Assembly (NCBI RefSeq): GCF_900013425.1
Contig: NZ_FBXK01000005.1
Span: forward strand, 2,604,001-2,668,000
Origin: Sphingobium sp. Z007
Lineage (GTDB): Bacteria > Pseudomonadota > Alphaproteobacteria > Sphingomonadales > Sphingomonadaceae
DNA length: 64,000 nt
Reading direction: 5' to 3'
Part shown: positions 38,641-46,789 of the stretch, in pieces
Layout of the letters: every line of letters begins with the position of its first letter
Position numbering within the stretch: the first letter of the stretch is position 1
Made by a program: the position numbers and the translations under genes
Notes under the pieces: generated by a model
Told to the model about the DNA's origin: nothing
Database searches by the model: none
The model's input: only the letters and a program-made list of their open reading frames with translations

Positions 38641-39906
38641 ATGACGTTGCTACGCATCCCCCGGCCCAGGGCCGTGCCCGCCCCGCACCCTGCGCGAGGC
38701 ATGCGGCTGGTGGCGACCGGGATGCTGGTGGCGATGGCGGTGCTGTTCGTCACCGCGCGCGCCACCGTCCACCTCCACCCCGCCATCGGCTTCGTCCAGG
38801 CCTTTGCCGAGGCGGCGATGGTCGGCGGCCTGGCCGACTGGTTCGCGGTCACCGCGCTGTTCCGCCATCCGATGGGCCTGCCCATCCCGCACACCGCGAT
38901 CATCCCGCGCAATAAAGACCGGATCGGCGATACGCTCGCCCTGTTCCTGCGCGACAATTTCCTGACTCCTGCCGTGGTTGCGCGACGGATGCGGGGCATG
39001 GACGTCGCCGCGGCGGCGGGGCGTTTTCTGGCCAGTCCGTCGGAAGGCGACGGGCGGCTGCGCGAGGGCGCGTCGCGGCTGGTGGCCGACATATTGGAGG
39101 CGCTGGACCAGGAACCGCTGGGCGGCATGGTGAAGGGCGCGATCGGCCAGCGGCTGCGCGCGATCAATATCGGCCCGCTGGCGGGGCAGGCTATCGAGGC
39201 GGCGATGCGGGACGGCCGCCATGCGCCGGTGATGGACGGCATCATCCACTGGGCGGACCGCACGCTGGAGGCGAACGAGCATCTGATCCGCCAGATGGTG
39301 CAGGAACGGGCGGGCAAGGTGCTGCGGTGGACCGGGCTGGACGAAAATCTGGCCAATGCCATCCTGTCGGGGCTGCGCAAGATGCTGGCGGACATGGCCG
39401 CCGATCCCGGCCACAGCCTGCGCCTGAAGGCGGAGGAAGGCATGGCGAAGCTCGCCTTCGACCTGCAGTTCGACCTGGAGATGCAGGCCAAGGTCGCCAA
39501 GGTCCGCGACGAAATCGTCGATAATCCGGCGATGCAGCGCTGGATCGAGGGCATGTGGGAACAGGCGCGCGCCGGCCTGCTGCGCGCGGTGCGCGATCCG
39601 GGCAAGGCGATGGCCGGGCGACTGGGCGAAGCGCTGCGCCAACTGGGCGGCACGTTGCAGCAGGAAGCGCGGTTGCGGCTGGTCATCAACCGCTTCGTGC
39701 GCCGCGCCGCGGTGGGCGCAACCGCCAGCTATGGCGATGCGATCGTCCGGCTGGTCAGCGACACGGTGCGCGGCTGGGACGCGGGCACGGTCACCAGTCG
39801 GCTGGAAAATGCGGTCGGGCGCGACCTGCAATATATCCGGGTCAACGGCACTTTGGTCGGCGGGCTGGTCGGCCTTGCCATTCACACGGTCGATACGTTT
39901 TTCTAA
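38641..39906 (+). CDS. DUF445 family membrane-anchored protein
   Basis: The 421-residue protein carries the DUF445 pattern. Near the N terminus are two hydrophobic segments and EAAMVGGLADWFAVTALFRHPMGLPIPHTAIIP followed by NKDRIGDTLALFLRDNFL. A long helical region follows, and a final segment (NGTLVGGLVGLAIHTVDTFF) forms the C-terminal membrane anchor. The role is unknown. It starts 57 bases after the RND pump gene and may share its transcript. Confidence 0.87.
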   Translation: MTLLRIPRPRAVPAPHPARGMRLVATGMLVAMAVLFVTARATVHLHPAIGFVQAFAEAAMVGGLADWFAVTALFRHPMGLPIPHTAIIPRNKDRIGDTLALFLRDNFLTPAVVARRMRGMDVAAAAGRFLASPSEGDGRLREGASRLVADILEALDQEPLGGMVKGAIGQRLRAINIGPLAGQAIEAAMRDGRHAPVMDGIIHWADRTLEANEHLIRQMVQERAGKVLRWTGLDENLANAILSGLRKMLADMAADPGHSLRLKAEEGMAKLAFDLQFDLEMQAKVAKVRDEIVDNPAMQRWIEGMWEQARAGLLRAVRDPGKAMAGRLGEALRQLGGTLQQEARLRLVINRFVRRAAVGATASYGDAIVRLVSDTVRGWDAGTVTSRLENAVGRDLQYIRVNGTLVGGLVGLAIHTVDTFF

Positions 39907-39963
39907 GGGGTAGAGCCGCACCAGCCGTCCTGACACGCGCGTCAGCGCATCGCCCGAAAAGAT

Positions 39964-39998
39964 GCTGGGGCGCGTCGGGCCAAACGACGCGCCCCAGC
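39964..39998. terminator. Hairpin between convergent DUF445 and EF-hand genes
   Basis: A perfect 14-bp stem (GCTGGGGCGCGTCG and its complement) with a 7-base loop lies between two convergent genes. It lacks a T run, so its terminator activity is uncertain. Confidence 0.6.
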
Positions 39999-40050
39999 GG
40001 AACCGGCCGCGCAGAGGAGAGGAGAGGCGGCCGATTCCTGGCTGGGAAAC

Positions 40051-40629
40051 TTAGTCTTCGCGATGCCCCTCGCCACCATGCGGCGGCGGCAGTTCATCGG
40101 CGGTCAGCACGGCGTCGCCATTGCGGTCCTGATCGGCGAACAGGGCGAGCGCGGGGGCGAGAAATTCGGCGCGGTCGATCTGACCATCGTCATTGCTGTC
40201 TTCGGGATAAGGCATGGCGCGGCCGGGCGGCGGCGGAGGAGCGGCGTCGTCGCGGTCGTCCCCATGCGGACGGTCACCGGGCGGCGGACCGCCTGCACCG
40301 CCGGGGCGAGGACCACCGGGACCGCCACGACCCTTGCCGGGGCCACCGCCCTTCCCCTCACCCTGCGCCGGTGCCCGCGCCTGCCGTTCATGGCCCAGCA
40401 TGCGCTGCATCGTCTTAACCGGCACCAACCCGTCGCTGTCCGGGTCCATCAGACCGAAGCGGCGCTCCATATAGGCGCGCATCTCGTCCCGCGTGATCGC
40501 GCCGTCGCCATCGGCATCGGCCGCCCAGGGACCGGTTTCGGGGCCGGCGGGCGGCTGCGCCAGAAGCGGCGCCGAGGCCAGCAACGCGACAGCGAGTGAG
40601 ACAGCAGAAAGGCAGTGACGAAAATGCAT
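40051..40629 (-). CDS. Secreted EF-hand calcium-binding protein
   Basis: From the ATG at 40629 (AGGAG 6 bases upstream) the product has 192 residues with a signal peptide (HCLSAVSLAVALLASAPLLA). EF-hand loops are visible as DADGDGAITRDE, DPDSDGLVPV, DSNDDGQIDRAE and DQDRNGDAVLTADE. The second is followed by no standard helix and the fourth has an extra residue, so only some may bind calcium. A Gly/Pro/Arg-rich linker of about 60 residues separates the two pairs. It is divergent from the tonB-like gene and shares its intergenic repeats. Confidence 0.85.
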   Translation of the reverse strand: MHFRHCLSAVSLAVALLASAPLLAQPPAGPETGPWAADADGDGAITRDEMRAYMERRFGLMDPDSDGLVPVKTMQRMLGHERQARAPAQGEGKGGGPGKGRGGPGGPRPGGAGGPPPGDRPHGDDRDDAAPPPPPGRAMPYPEDSNDDGQIDRAEFLAPALALFADQDRNGDAVLTADELPPPHGGEGHRED

Positions 40630-40703
40630 GGAGGCTCCTGAAAGCGGGATCGCCCCTCCCCTCGCATCCCATCTTTGCCGCCATATGTCGCGATGCAGCG
40701 GCA

Positions 40704-40759
40704 ATGTTGCAGACCTCATAATTTATGTTGCAACATATCATTAAATAATGTTGTATCAT
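40704..40759. promoter_or_regulatory. Three spaced ATGTTG motifs with a perfect palindrome
   Basis: ATGTTGCA (40704), the 14-base palindrome TATGTTGCAACATA (40724-40737) and ATGTTGTATCAT (40748) are spaced 21 and 23 bases apart in an AT-rich gap between divergent genes. The spacing is near two helical turns, as expected for a regulator binding one face of DNA. Confidence 0.45.
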
Positions 40760-40831
40760 TTCATCGACGGTCAAGGTTCGGACAACAAGAACCGACATCG
40801 GTGAGAGGATGCGACAGAGAGGAGCCAGACG

Positions 40832-41557
40832 ATGCGACTCATGACCCTATCGGCAATCGGACACAGCACAACGAATCGGGTGACGGAAACAGGCGGGCCA
40901 GCGCGCTATGGCACGGGTCGCAAATCGCCGCTGGGCCTGGGCGGCACGGTGGCCGTCCATGCGGTGGTGATCGGCGCCTTCCTGCTGATCCCCAAGGAGG
41001 TGATCCAGTTCGTCACGCCGACGCCGCCGATCATCGGCACCAACATACCGCTCGATCCGCCACCCCCGCCCGAACCGACGGAAAATATTCGGACCGACCC
41101 CAAGGTGCAGACCCGGCCGCAGCAACGCGAACGGCCGACCGTCACAGATCCGCTGATCGATTTGCCCAAAGGCGATCCGCCGCTGACCGGAACCGCGGGC
41201 AGCAGCACCGGCACGGGTCCGGTCCAACCCTATATTGCTCCATCGCCCCCGCCCCTGGCCGATCCAGTGCTGACCGAACCGGCGATCGATCCGCGCGCCC
41301 TGTCCGCCTTCCAGCCCGACTATCCAGGCGCGATGATCCGGCAAGGGTTGGAAGGGACAGTGACCGTGCGCGTGACGATCAGCCCGGAAGGCCGTGTCAC
41401 CGATATCGAGAAAATATCCGCGACGGACGCGAGTTTCTGGGTAGCGACGCAGCGCCACGCCCTGCGCAAATGGCGCTTCCGCCCCGCGACTCGCGACGGC
41501 GTGGCGGTGGCTTCGTCCAAGATATTGACGGTGCGCTTCACCCTGACGGAACGATAG
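40832..41557 (+). CDS. TonB-like energy transducer
   Basis: TonB proteins pass proton-gradient energy from ExbB/ExbD to outer-membrane receptors. The 241-residue product has one membrane helix (GLGGTVAVHAVVIGAFLLI), a proline-rich spacer (DPPPPPEPTEN, APSPPPLADP) and a C-terminal TonB domain (PDYPGAMIRQGLEGTVTVRVTI ... HALRKWRFRPATRDG). No exbBD or receptor gene is adjacent, so the partner is unclear. Confidence 0.92.
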   Translation: MRLMTLSAIGHSTTNRVTETGGPARYGTGRKSPLGLGGTVAVHAVVIGAFLLIPKEVIQFVTPTPPIIGTNIPLDPPPPPEPTENIRTDPKVQTRPQQRERPTVTDPLIDLPKGDPPLTGTAGSSTGTGPVQPYIAPSPPPLADPVLTEPAIDPRALSAFQPDYPGAMIRQGLEGTVTVRVTISPEGRVTDIEKISATDASFWVATQRHALRKWRFRPATRDGVAVASSKILTVRFTLTER

Positions 41558-41605
41558 GGCAAGGGCCGCCGGAGCCGTCGAAGGGGCATTTAGGGGAAAG
41601 CCGCC

Positions 41606-42118
41606 ATGGACCATTTTGCATCTGCGCCCGCCCTGGCCTATAAGGGCGGCATGGCGATCTTTCCCCGTCCCGTTTCCCCCAAAAATGCGCTTGGCGATTT
41701 CTGGGGCTATTTCAAGCAGCAGCGGCGGCATAAATGGCCGCTGCTGGGCGTTTCGGTCGCGCTGACCTATGTCGTCATCTGGGCGTTCATCGTGGACGCC
41801 AACACCAACACGATGCCGACGCGCAACAAGATCATCTATGTGCAGAGCTGGGACGCGAACCGGTCCGACGCGGCGATCATCTTGCAGCAGAAGATCGACT
41901 TCGCCAAGCGCGAGGCGGCGTTGCAGAAGAATCAGAAGAAGATGCAGGGTTTCGCCGACGCCTTCGGCATCGAATGGCGTGAGGAGGAAGCCCGCAACAC
42001 CGCCCGCCGCAAGGAAGCGGTAAAGCAGATCGACGCGCTGCTGGACGAGCGGCTGGCCAAGGCGGAAGCGACCGGCAAGACGCCCGGCGCGACCCCTGCG
42101 GGAGCAGCCCGGCCCTGA
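41606..42118 (+). CDS. Hypothetical single-pass membrane protein with a coiled coil
   Basis: The 170-residue protein starts at an ATG with AGGGGAAAG upstream. It has a basic cytoplasmic head (FKQQRRHKW), one membrane segment (LLGVSVALTYVVIWAFIV) and a long charged helix (KIDFAKREAALQKNQKKMQG ... ARRKEAVKQIDALLDERL) likely to form a coiled coil outside the cytoplasmic membrane. I recognise no named family. It lies directly ahead of ribD and may be co-transcribed with it. Confidence 0.7.
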   Translation: MDHFASAPALAYKGGMAIFPRPVSPKNALGDFWGYFKQQRRHKWPLLGVSVALTYVVIWAFIVDANTNTMPTRNKIIYVQSWDANRSDAAIILQQKIDFAKREAALQKNQKKMQGFADAFGIEWREEEARNTARRKEAVKQIDALLDERLAKAEATGKTPGATPAGAARP

Positions 42119-42168
42119 GCGACGCGGCTTCGCCCAAGCGGGAGACGTCCGCGCAGGACCGGCGCTAT

Positions 42169-43122
42169 ATGGCCGCCGCCATCGCCCTGTCGGCGCGCGG
42201 GCGCGGCCTTTCCACCCCCAATCCCAATGTCGGCTGCCTGATCGTTCGCGACGGCCGGATCGTCGGACGCGGCTGGACCCAGAAGGGCGGCCGTCCCCAT
42301 GCCGAGGCGCAGGCGCTGGACCAGGCGATGGACCGGGCGGCGGGGGCGACGGCCTATGTCACGCTGGAGCCTTGCTTCCATCTGTCGCCACGCGGGCCGC
42401 GCTGCGCCGACCTGATGGCGCGCGCCGGCATCGGCCGTATGGTAATCGCGCTGCGCGATCCCGATCCGCGCACGAACGGACAGGGCGCAGCCTGGCTGCG
42501 CGACCGCGGCGTGGCGGTCGAGATGGGTCTGATGGCGGATGAGGCCGCGCGCGCCATGGCCGGGTTCGTGCTGCGCCAGACGTTGGGGCGGCCGCATGTG
42601 ACATTGAAGCTCGGCCTCTCGCTCGACGGACGAATCGCGTTGGCGGACGGATCGAGCCGCTGGATCACCGGCCCGGATGCGCGCGCCCATGCCCATATGG
42701 AGCGGGCGCGGCATGACGCCATTCTGGTGGGCGGCGGGACGCTCAGGGCGGATGCCCCGACGCTGGACGTGCGGCTGGCGGGGCTGGCGGATCGTTCCCC
42801 ACGCCGGGTGTTGCTGAGCCGGGGCGACGCGCCGGAAGGCTGGACGCGGATCGGCGCGCCGGAGGAGATTGCGACGCTGGAGCGGGTTGACCATCTGCTG
42901 GTCGAAGGCGGGGCGGAAACCGCGGCGGCTTTCCTGCGCGCGGGACTGGTCGATCGGCTGCTGCTCTATCGCGCGCCGATCATCATCGGGTCCGGCCTTG
43001 CCGGGATCGGCGACATCGGGCTGTTCGATCTGGCCGATGCCCATGGCCGCTGGCGGATGACCGACGGCCGCACGCTGGGCGACGACAGGCTGGAGGTTTA
43101 CGAGCGGGTCGCGAGCGCTTAG
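42169..43122 (+). CDS. ribD: Bifunctional riboflavin deaminase/reductase RibD
   Basis: RibD deaminates and then reduces the pyrimidine intermediate of riboflavin synthesis. The 317 residues after the ATG at 42169 include the zinc site PHAEAQAL and EPCFHLSPRGPRCADL, then the reductase domain (VTLKLGLSLDGRIA, HDAILVGGGTLRADAP, VEGGAETAAAFL). The reading frame stays open upstream, and 18 more codons including QDRRY just before the ATG resemble the start of other RibD proteins. The true start may be a CTG at 42115 overlapping the previous stop, with GGGAG ahead of it. Confidence 0.93.
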   Translation: MAAAIALSARGRGLSTPNPNVGCLIVRDGRIVGRGWTQKGGRPHAEAQALDQAMDRAAGATAYVTLEPCFHLSPRGPRCADLMARAGIGRMVIALRDPDPRTNGQGAAWLRDRGVAVEMGLMADEAARAMAGFVLRQTLGRPHVTLKLGLSLDGRIALADGSSRWITGPDARAHAHMERARHDAILVGGGTLRADAPTLDVRLAGLADRSPRRVLLSRGDAPEGWTRIGAPEEIATLERVDHLLVEGGAETAAAFLRAGLVDRLLLYRAPIIIGSGLAGIGDIGLFDLADAHGRWRMTDGRTLGDDRLEVYERVASA

Positions 43123-43138
43123 GGCTTATTTCCAACTT

Positions 43139-43200
43139 CCGTTCGGTTCGAGCTTGTCGAGAACAGAGCGCTTCGTTCTCGACAAGCTCGAACCGAACGG
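43139..43200. repeat. Perfect 26-bp palindromic element between ribD and ribE
   Basis: CCGTTCGGTTCGAGCTTGTC (first 20 of 26 arm bases) is mirrored exactly at 43175-43200 around a 10-base loop. It belongs to the sphingomonad intergenic element family also seen at 28071, 28620 and 54206. No T run follows. Confidence 0.85.
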
Positions 43201-43228
43201 ATGTGGTTTGAAAGGGCCTTTACGTTTC

Positions 43229-43843
43229 ATGTTCACCGGCATCATCACTGACATTGGCACCATCCGCAGCCATGAGCAGCGCGGCGACCTGCGGCTGGTC
43301 ATCGGCAGCGCCTATGATATGGACGGCGTCGCCATCGGCGCGTCGATCGCCTGTTCGGGCGCCTGCCTGACGGTGGTGGAAAAGGGCGATGACTGGTTCG
43401 CGGTGGACCTGTCGGCGGAAACCGTGGCGCGCACAGCGCCGGGCCTATGGGATGAAGGCGGCCGGCTGAATCTGGAACGGGCGCTCAAGGTCGGCGACGA
43501 ACTGGGCGGGCATATCGTGACGGGCCATGTCGATGGCATCGGCCATCTGGTGTCGGCGGTGCGCGAAGGCGATTCGACCCGGCTGACGATCAGCGCGCCC
43601 GCCGACCTTGCCGCCGCGCTGGCGGCCAAAGGGTCGATCACGCTCGACGGCATATCGCTGACGGTCAACAGCGTCGATGATCAGGCCGACGGCAGCGTAT
43701 ATTTCGGGCTGAACATCATCCCGCATACCGCCGCCGCGACGACGCTGGACAGCCTGCCCGACGGGCGCGCCTTCAACCTGGAGATCGATGTGCTGGCCCG
43801 CTATCTCGACCGGATGCAGAGCCTTCGCAACCGCAGCATGTGA
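43229..43843 (+). CDS. ribE: Riboflavin synthase alpha chain
   Basis: The enzyme dismutates two 6,7-dimethyl-8-ribityllumazine molecules to riboflavin. The 204-residue product starts MFTGIITDIGTI and shows the two-repeat structure: GASIACSGACLTVVE in the first barrel and GSITLDGISLTVN in the second, with GGHIVTGHVDG between. Length is standard. It lies between ribD and the HTH-ribBX gene on the same strand. Confidence 0.97.
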   Translation: MFTGIITDIGTIRSHEQRGDLRLVIGSAYDMDGVAIGASIACSGACLTVVEKGDDWFAVDLSAETVARTAPGLWDEGGRLNLERALKVGDELGGHIVTGHVDGIGHLVSAVREGDSTRLTISAPADLAAALAAKGSITLDGISLTVNSVDDQADGSVYFGLNIIPHTAAATTLDSLPDGRAFNLEIDVLARYLDRMQSLRNRSM

Positions 43844-43858
43844 TTGCCTCTTGAATTA

Positions 43859-43876
43859 ATCACATTGTAATGTGAT
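43859..43876. promoter_or_regulatory. 18-base perfect palindrome upstream of the HTH-ribBX gene
   Basis: ATCACATT-GT-AATGTGAT lies 38 bases upstream of the ATG at 43915 in an AT-rich gap. Two 8-base arms around two bases fit a dimeric helix-turn-helix protein. A second hairpin, TCCCAC-TG-GTGGGA (43888-43901), touches the AAGGAG ribosome binding site. Confidence 0.55.
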
Positions 43877-43914
43877 ATCCGGCTCAATCCCACTGGTGGG
43901 AAGGAGTCGTTTCC

Positions 43915-45195
43915 ATGTCGTCTGCCCTGATCGATACCGTCCGCAGCCTCGTTACTGACGGCGGCATGTCCCGTTCCGGCCTGGCCCGCGCCGCTGGCCT
44001 GCACGCCAATTCGCTGCGCAAACTGGGCGAAGGCGACTGGAACCCGACCGCCGACACGCTGGGCAAGCTGGAATCCTATCTGCTCAGGCGCGAAGGCGGC
44101 ACCGCGCTCGCCAGCCCCGAAGAGATCATCAACGAAGCCCGCAACGGCCGCATGTTCATCCTGGTCGATGACGAGGATCGCGAGAATGAGGGCGACCTAG
44201 TCATCCCGGCGCAGATGGCGACCCCCGACGCGATCAATTTCATGGCGACCCACGGCCGCGGCCTCATCTGCCTGGCGCTGACCAAGAGTCGGACTGAAGA
44301 ACTGGGCCTGGACCTGATGAGCCGCAACAACGGCACGCGGCATGAAACCGCTTTCACCGTGTCGATCGAAGCGCGCGAAGGCGTGACCACCGGCATCAGC
44401 GCCGCCGACCGCGCCCGCACCATCTCCGTCGCGATCGACGGGTCGAAGGGCAAGGGCGATATCGTGACGCCCGGCCATGTCTTCCCCCTGATCGCCAAGG
44501 ATGGCGGCGTGCTGGTGCGCACCGGTCATACCGAAGCGGCGGTCGATGTCGCACGGCTGGCGGGTCTCAACCCGTCGGGCGTGATCTGCGAAGTGATGAA
44601 GGATGATGGCACGATGGCGCGCCTGGACGACCTCATCCCCTTCGCCAGCAAGCATAAGATGAAAATCGGCACGATCCGCGACCTGATCGCCTATCGCCGC
44701 CGCCACGACCATATGATCGAGCGCCGCGCCGAGACCACGTTCGACAGCCGCTGGGGCGGCGATTGGAAGGCGATCAGCTTCTACAACAAGGCGACCCAGA
44801 CCGAGCAGCTGGTGCTGCAAAAGGGTCATGTCGATCCCGACAAGCCGACTTTGGTGCGCATGCACCAGATGTCGCCGCTGAGCGATACATTCGGCAAGCT
44901 GGGCGCGCGCACCGGCCTGCTGCCGCGCTGCATGGAGATTATCGGCGAGGAAGGCGCAGGGATCATCGTCATCCTGCGCGGCGACGAGCCCGATATGCTG
45001 ACACGGATGCTGCAGCATAATGCCGGCATCGTCCAGGGCGACATGGACGAATTGCGCAATTATGGCGCGGGCGCGCAGATCCTGGCGGACCTGGGCGTGC
45101 ATGACATGATCCTGCTGACCAACAGCCACCACAGCCTGATCGCGCTTGACGGCTATGACCTGGCCGTGGTTGGGCAGCGGCCGATCGAGCTGTAA
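43915..45195 (+). CDS. ribBX: HTH-RibBX: helix-turn-helix fused to DHBP synthase and a degenerate GTP cyclohydrolase II domain
   Basis: The 426-residue protein has three parts. Residues 1-58 look like a helix-turn-helix (SRSGLARAAGLHANSLRKLG, then DWNPTADTLGKLESYL). Residues 66-265 are 3,4-dihydroxy-2-butanone 4-phosphate synthase with DDEDRENEGD, GVTTGISAADR, RPGH-type TPGHVFPL and RTGHTEAAVD intact. Residues 270-426 align with GTP cyclohydrolase II but lack the Cys-X-Cys zinc site and the QEGRNIGL motif, as in the RibBX form known from other Proteobacteria. The DHBP synthase is probably active and the last domain is not. AAGGAG precedes the ATG by 8 bases. Confidence 0.9.
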   Translation: MSSALIDTVRSLVTDGGMSRSGLARAAGLHANSLRKLGEGDWNPTADTLGKLESYLLRREGGTALASPEEIINEARNGRMFILVDDEDRENEGDLVIPAQMATPDAINFMATHGRGLICLALTKSRTEELGLDLMSRNNGTRHETAFTVSIEAREGVTTGISAADRARTISVAIDGSKGKGDIVTPGHVFPLIAKDGGVLVRTGHTEAAVDVARLAGLNPSGVICEVMKDDGTMARLDDLIPFASKHKMKIGTIRDLIAYRRRHDHMIERRAETTFDSRWGGDWKAISFYNKATQTEQLVLQKGHVDPDKPTLVRMHQMSPLSDTFGKLGARTGLLPRCMEIIGEEGAGIIVILRGDEPDMLTRMLQHNAGIVQGDMDELRNYGAGAQILADLGVHDMILLTNSHHSLIALDGYDLAVVGQRPIEL

Positions 45196-45207
45196 GGACA
45201 TATCATC

Positions 45208-45630
45208 ATGGCAAAATTCCTGATCGTCGAAGCGCGCTTCTACGACCATCTGAACGACCTGCTGATCGAAGGCGCCAAAGCGGCGCTGGACGAGGCCGGT
45301 CACAAATATGAGGTGGTAGCAGTGCCGGGCGCGCTGGAAATCCCCGGCGCCATCGCGCTGGCGGCGGAAAGCGGCCGCTATGACGGCTTCGTCGCGATCG
45401 GCGTGGTCATTCGCGGCGAAACCTATCATTTCGAAGTGGTGTCGAACGAAAGCGCCCGCGGCCTGATGGCGCTGAGCATGGATGCGATCGCGATCGGCAA
45501 CGGCATATTGACCGTCGAAAACGAAGCGCAGGCGCTGACCCGCGCGAAGCCGACCGAAAAGGACAAGGGCGGCGAGGCGGCCAAGGCGGCCATCGCCATG
45601 CTGGCGCTGCGCGAACGCTTCGGCATGTAA
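45208..45630 (+). CDS. ribH: 6,7-dimethyl-8-ribityllumazine synthase
   Basis: RibH joins the RibB product to the RibD product to make the riboflavin precursor. The 140-residue subunit has [52 protein letters not shown] and [12 protein letters not shown]. This is the family pattern. It starts 12 bases after ribBX and ends the cluster at a strong terminator. Confidence 0.97.
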   Translation: MAKFLIVEARFYDHLNDLLIEGAKAALDEAGHKYEVVAVPGALEIPGAIALAAESGRYDGFVAIGVVIRGETYHFEVVSNESARGLMALSMDAIAIGNGILTVENEAQALTRAKPTEKDKGGEAAKAAIAMLALRERFGM

Positions 45631-45656
45631 AAAAGGGCTCCTTACGGAGCCCTTTT
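45631..45656 (+). terminator. Intrinsic terminator after ribH
   Basis: AAAAGGGCTCC and GGAGCCCTTTT form an 11-bp stem with a TTAC loop and T run directly after the ribH stop. Confidence 0.92.
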
Positions 45657-45675
45657 CATTCGACCATAGCAGGGT

Positions 45676-46770
45676 TCAGGCGTCCGTCTTTGCCTGCGCC
45701 AGCGTCGGATAGTCGGTATAGCCCTTCTCGCCCTGTCCGTACCAGGTCGCCATCTCCTGCGTTGGATTGAGCGGCGCGCCGATGCGGAACCGTTCGACCA
45801 GATCGGGATTGGCCATCAGCGGGCGGCCGAAGCTGATCGCGTCGGCCAGGCCGCTGGCCAGGTCCGCCTGCGCGCGATCCTGATCATAATCGCTGTTCAG
45901 GATCAGCGGCCCCTTGAAATGCTGGCGAATCAGCGGCGACTGGCGCGGCACATCGGTCGCGCCGAACGTGCCGTCCGGCCCGGGTTCGCGTAATTCGAGC
46001 GAGGCGATGCCGATCGCGTCCAGCACGTCGGCGGCGTGGGCGAAGAGGCTGGCGGGATCGCTGTCGTCCACGCCCTGCGAATCGCCATTGGGGGACAGGC
46101 GCACCGATACGCGGTCCGCGCCGATCGCATCCACCACCGCCTGCGTCACTTCGCGCAGCAGCCGCACCCGATTTTCCACGTTGCCGCCATATTGATCGGT
46201 ACGGAAATTGGCGTTGTCGCGCAGGAACTGGTCGATCAGATAGCCGTTGGCGGCGTGGATCTGCACCCCGTCGAACCCGGCCGCGATCGCATTATGCGCG
46301 GCACGGACATAGGTGGCGATCAGGCCGGGAATTTCGTCCACGCCCAGCGGGCGGGCGGTTTCGTAAGGCTGTTTGCCTTCATAGGTATGCACCTCGTCCG
46401 GCGCGGCGGTGGCGCTGGACGATACGGGTTGCTCGCCGGTGACGCTCGAATGGACCGCGCGCCCCATATGCCAGAGCTGGACGATGATCCGGCCGCCTGC
46501 GTCATGGACCGCTTGCGTCACCGGCCGCCATGCGGCGACCTGCTCATCGGACCAGATGCCCGGCGCATAGGGCCAGCCCAGTCCCTGGCGCGAAATGCCG
46601 GTCGCTTCGCTGATGATGAGGCCGACCGACGCGCGCTGGCGATAATAGTCCACCATGATCGGGGTGGGCACATGGTCGCGCGTGGCGCGACCGCGGGTCA
46701 GGGGGGCCATCAGGATACGGTTGGGCACGGCAATCGCGCCGATCTGGATGGGGTCGAACAGGGTCGTCAT
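45676..46770 (-). CDS. Old Yellow Enzyme family FMN oxidoreductase (alkene reductase)
   Basis: The 364-residue flavoprotein reduces activated double bonds or nitro compounds with NAD(P)H. Motifs are PNRILMAPLTRGRAT, VQLWHMGRAVHS, the substrate pair in VQIHAANGYLIDQFLRD, RTDQYGGNVENR and ISFGRPLMANPDL. The ATG at 46770 has GGGAGA upstream. A 15-base palindrome lies 20 bases upstream of its start. It is divergent from an EamA transporter. Confidence 0.93.
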   Translation of the reverse strand: MTTLFDPIQIGAIAVPNRILMAPLTRGRATRDHVPTPIMVDYYRQRASVGLIISEATGISRQGLGWPYAPGIWSDEQVAAWRPVTQAVHDAGGRIIVQLWHMGRAVHSSVTGEQPVSSSATAAPDEVHTYEGKQPYETARPLGVDEIPGLIATYVRAAHNAIAAGFDGVQIHAANGYLIDQFLRDNANFRTDQYGGNVENRVRLLREVTQAVVDAIGADRVSVRLSPNGDSQGVDDSDPASLFAHAADVLDAIGIASLELREPGPDGTFGATDVPRQSPLIRQHFKGPLILNSDYDQDRAQADLASGLADAISFGRPLMANPDLVERFRIGAPLNPTQEMATWYGQGEKGYTDYPTLAQAKTDA

Positions 46771-46789
46771 GGAATCTCCCGCAATCATA

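Noticed and set aside
43844..43914. FMN riboswitch ahead of ribBX
   Set aside because: The conserved RFN helices and loops (such as the AGGGTGAAATTC and GCGGTGATAGCC-like segments) are not present; the gap is too short and only shows simple palindromes.
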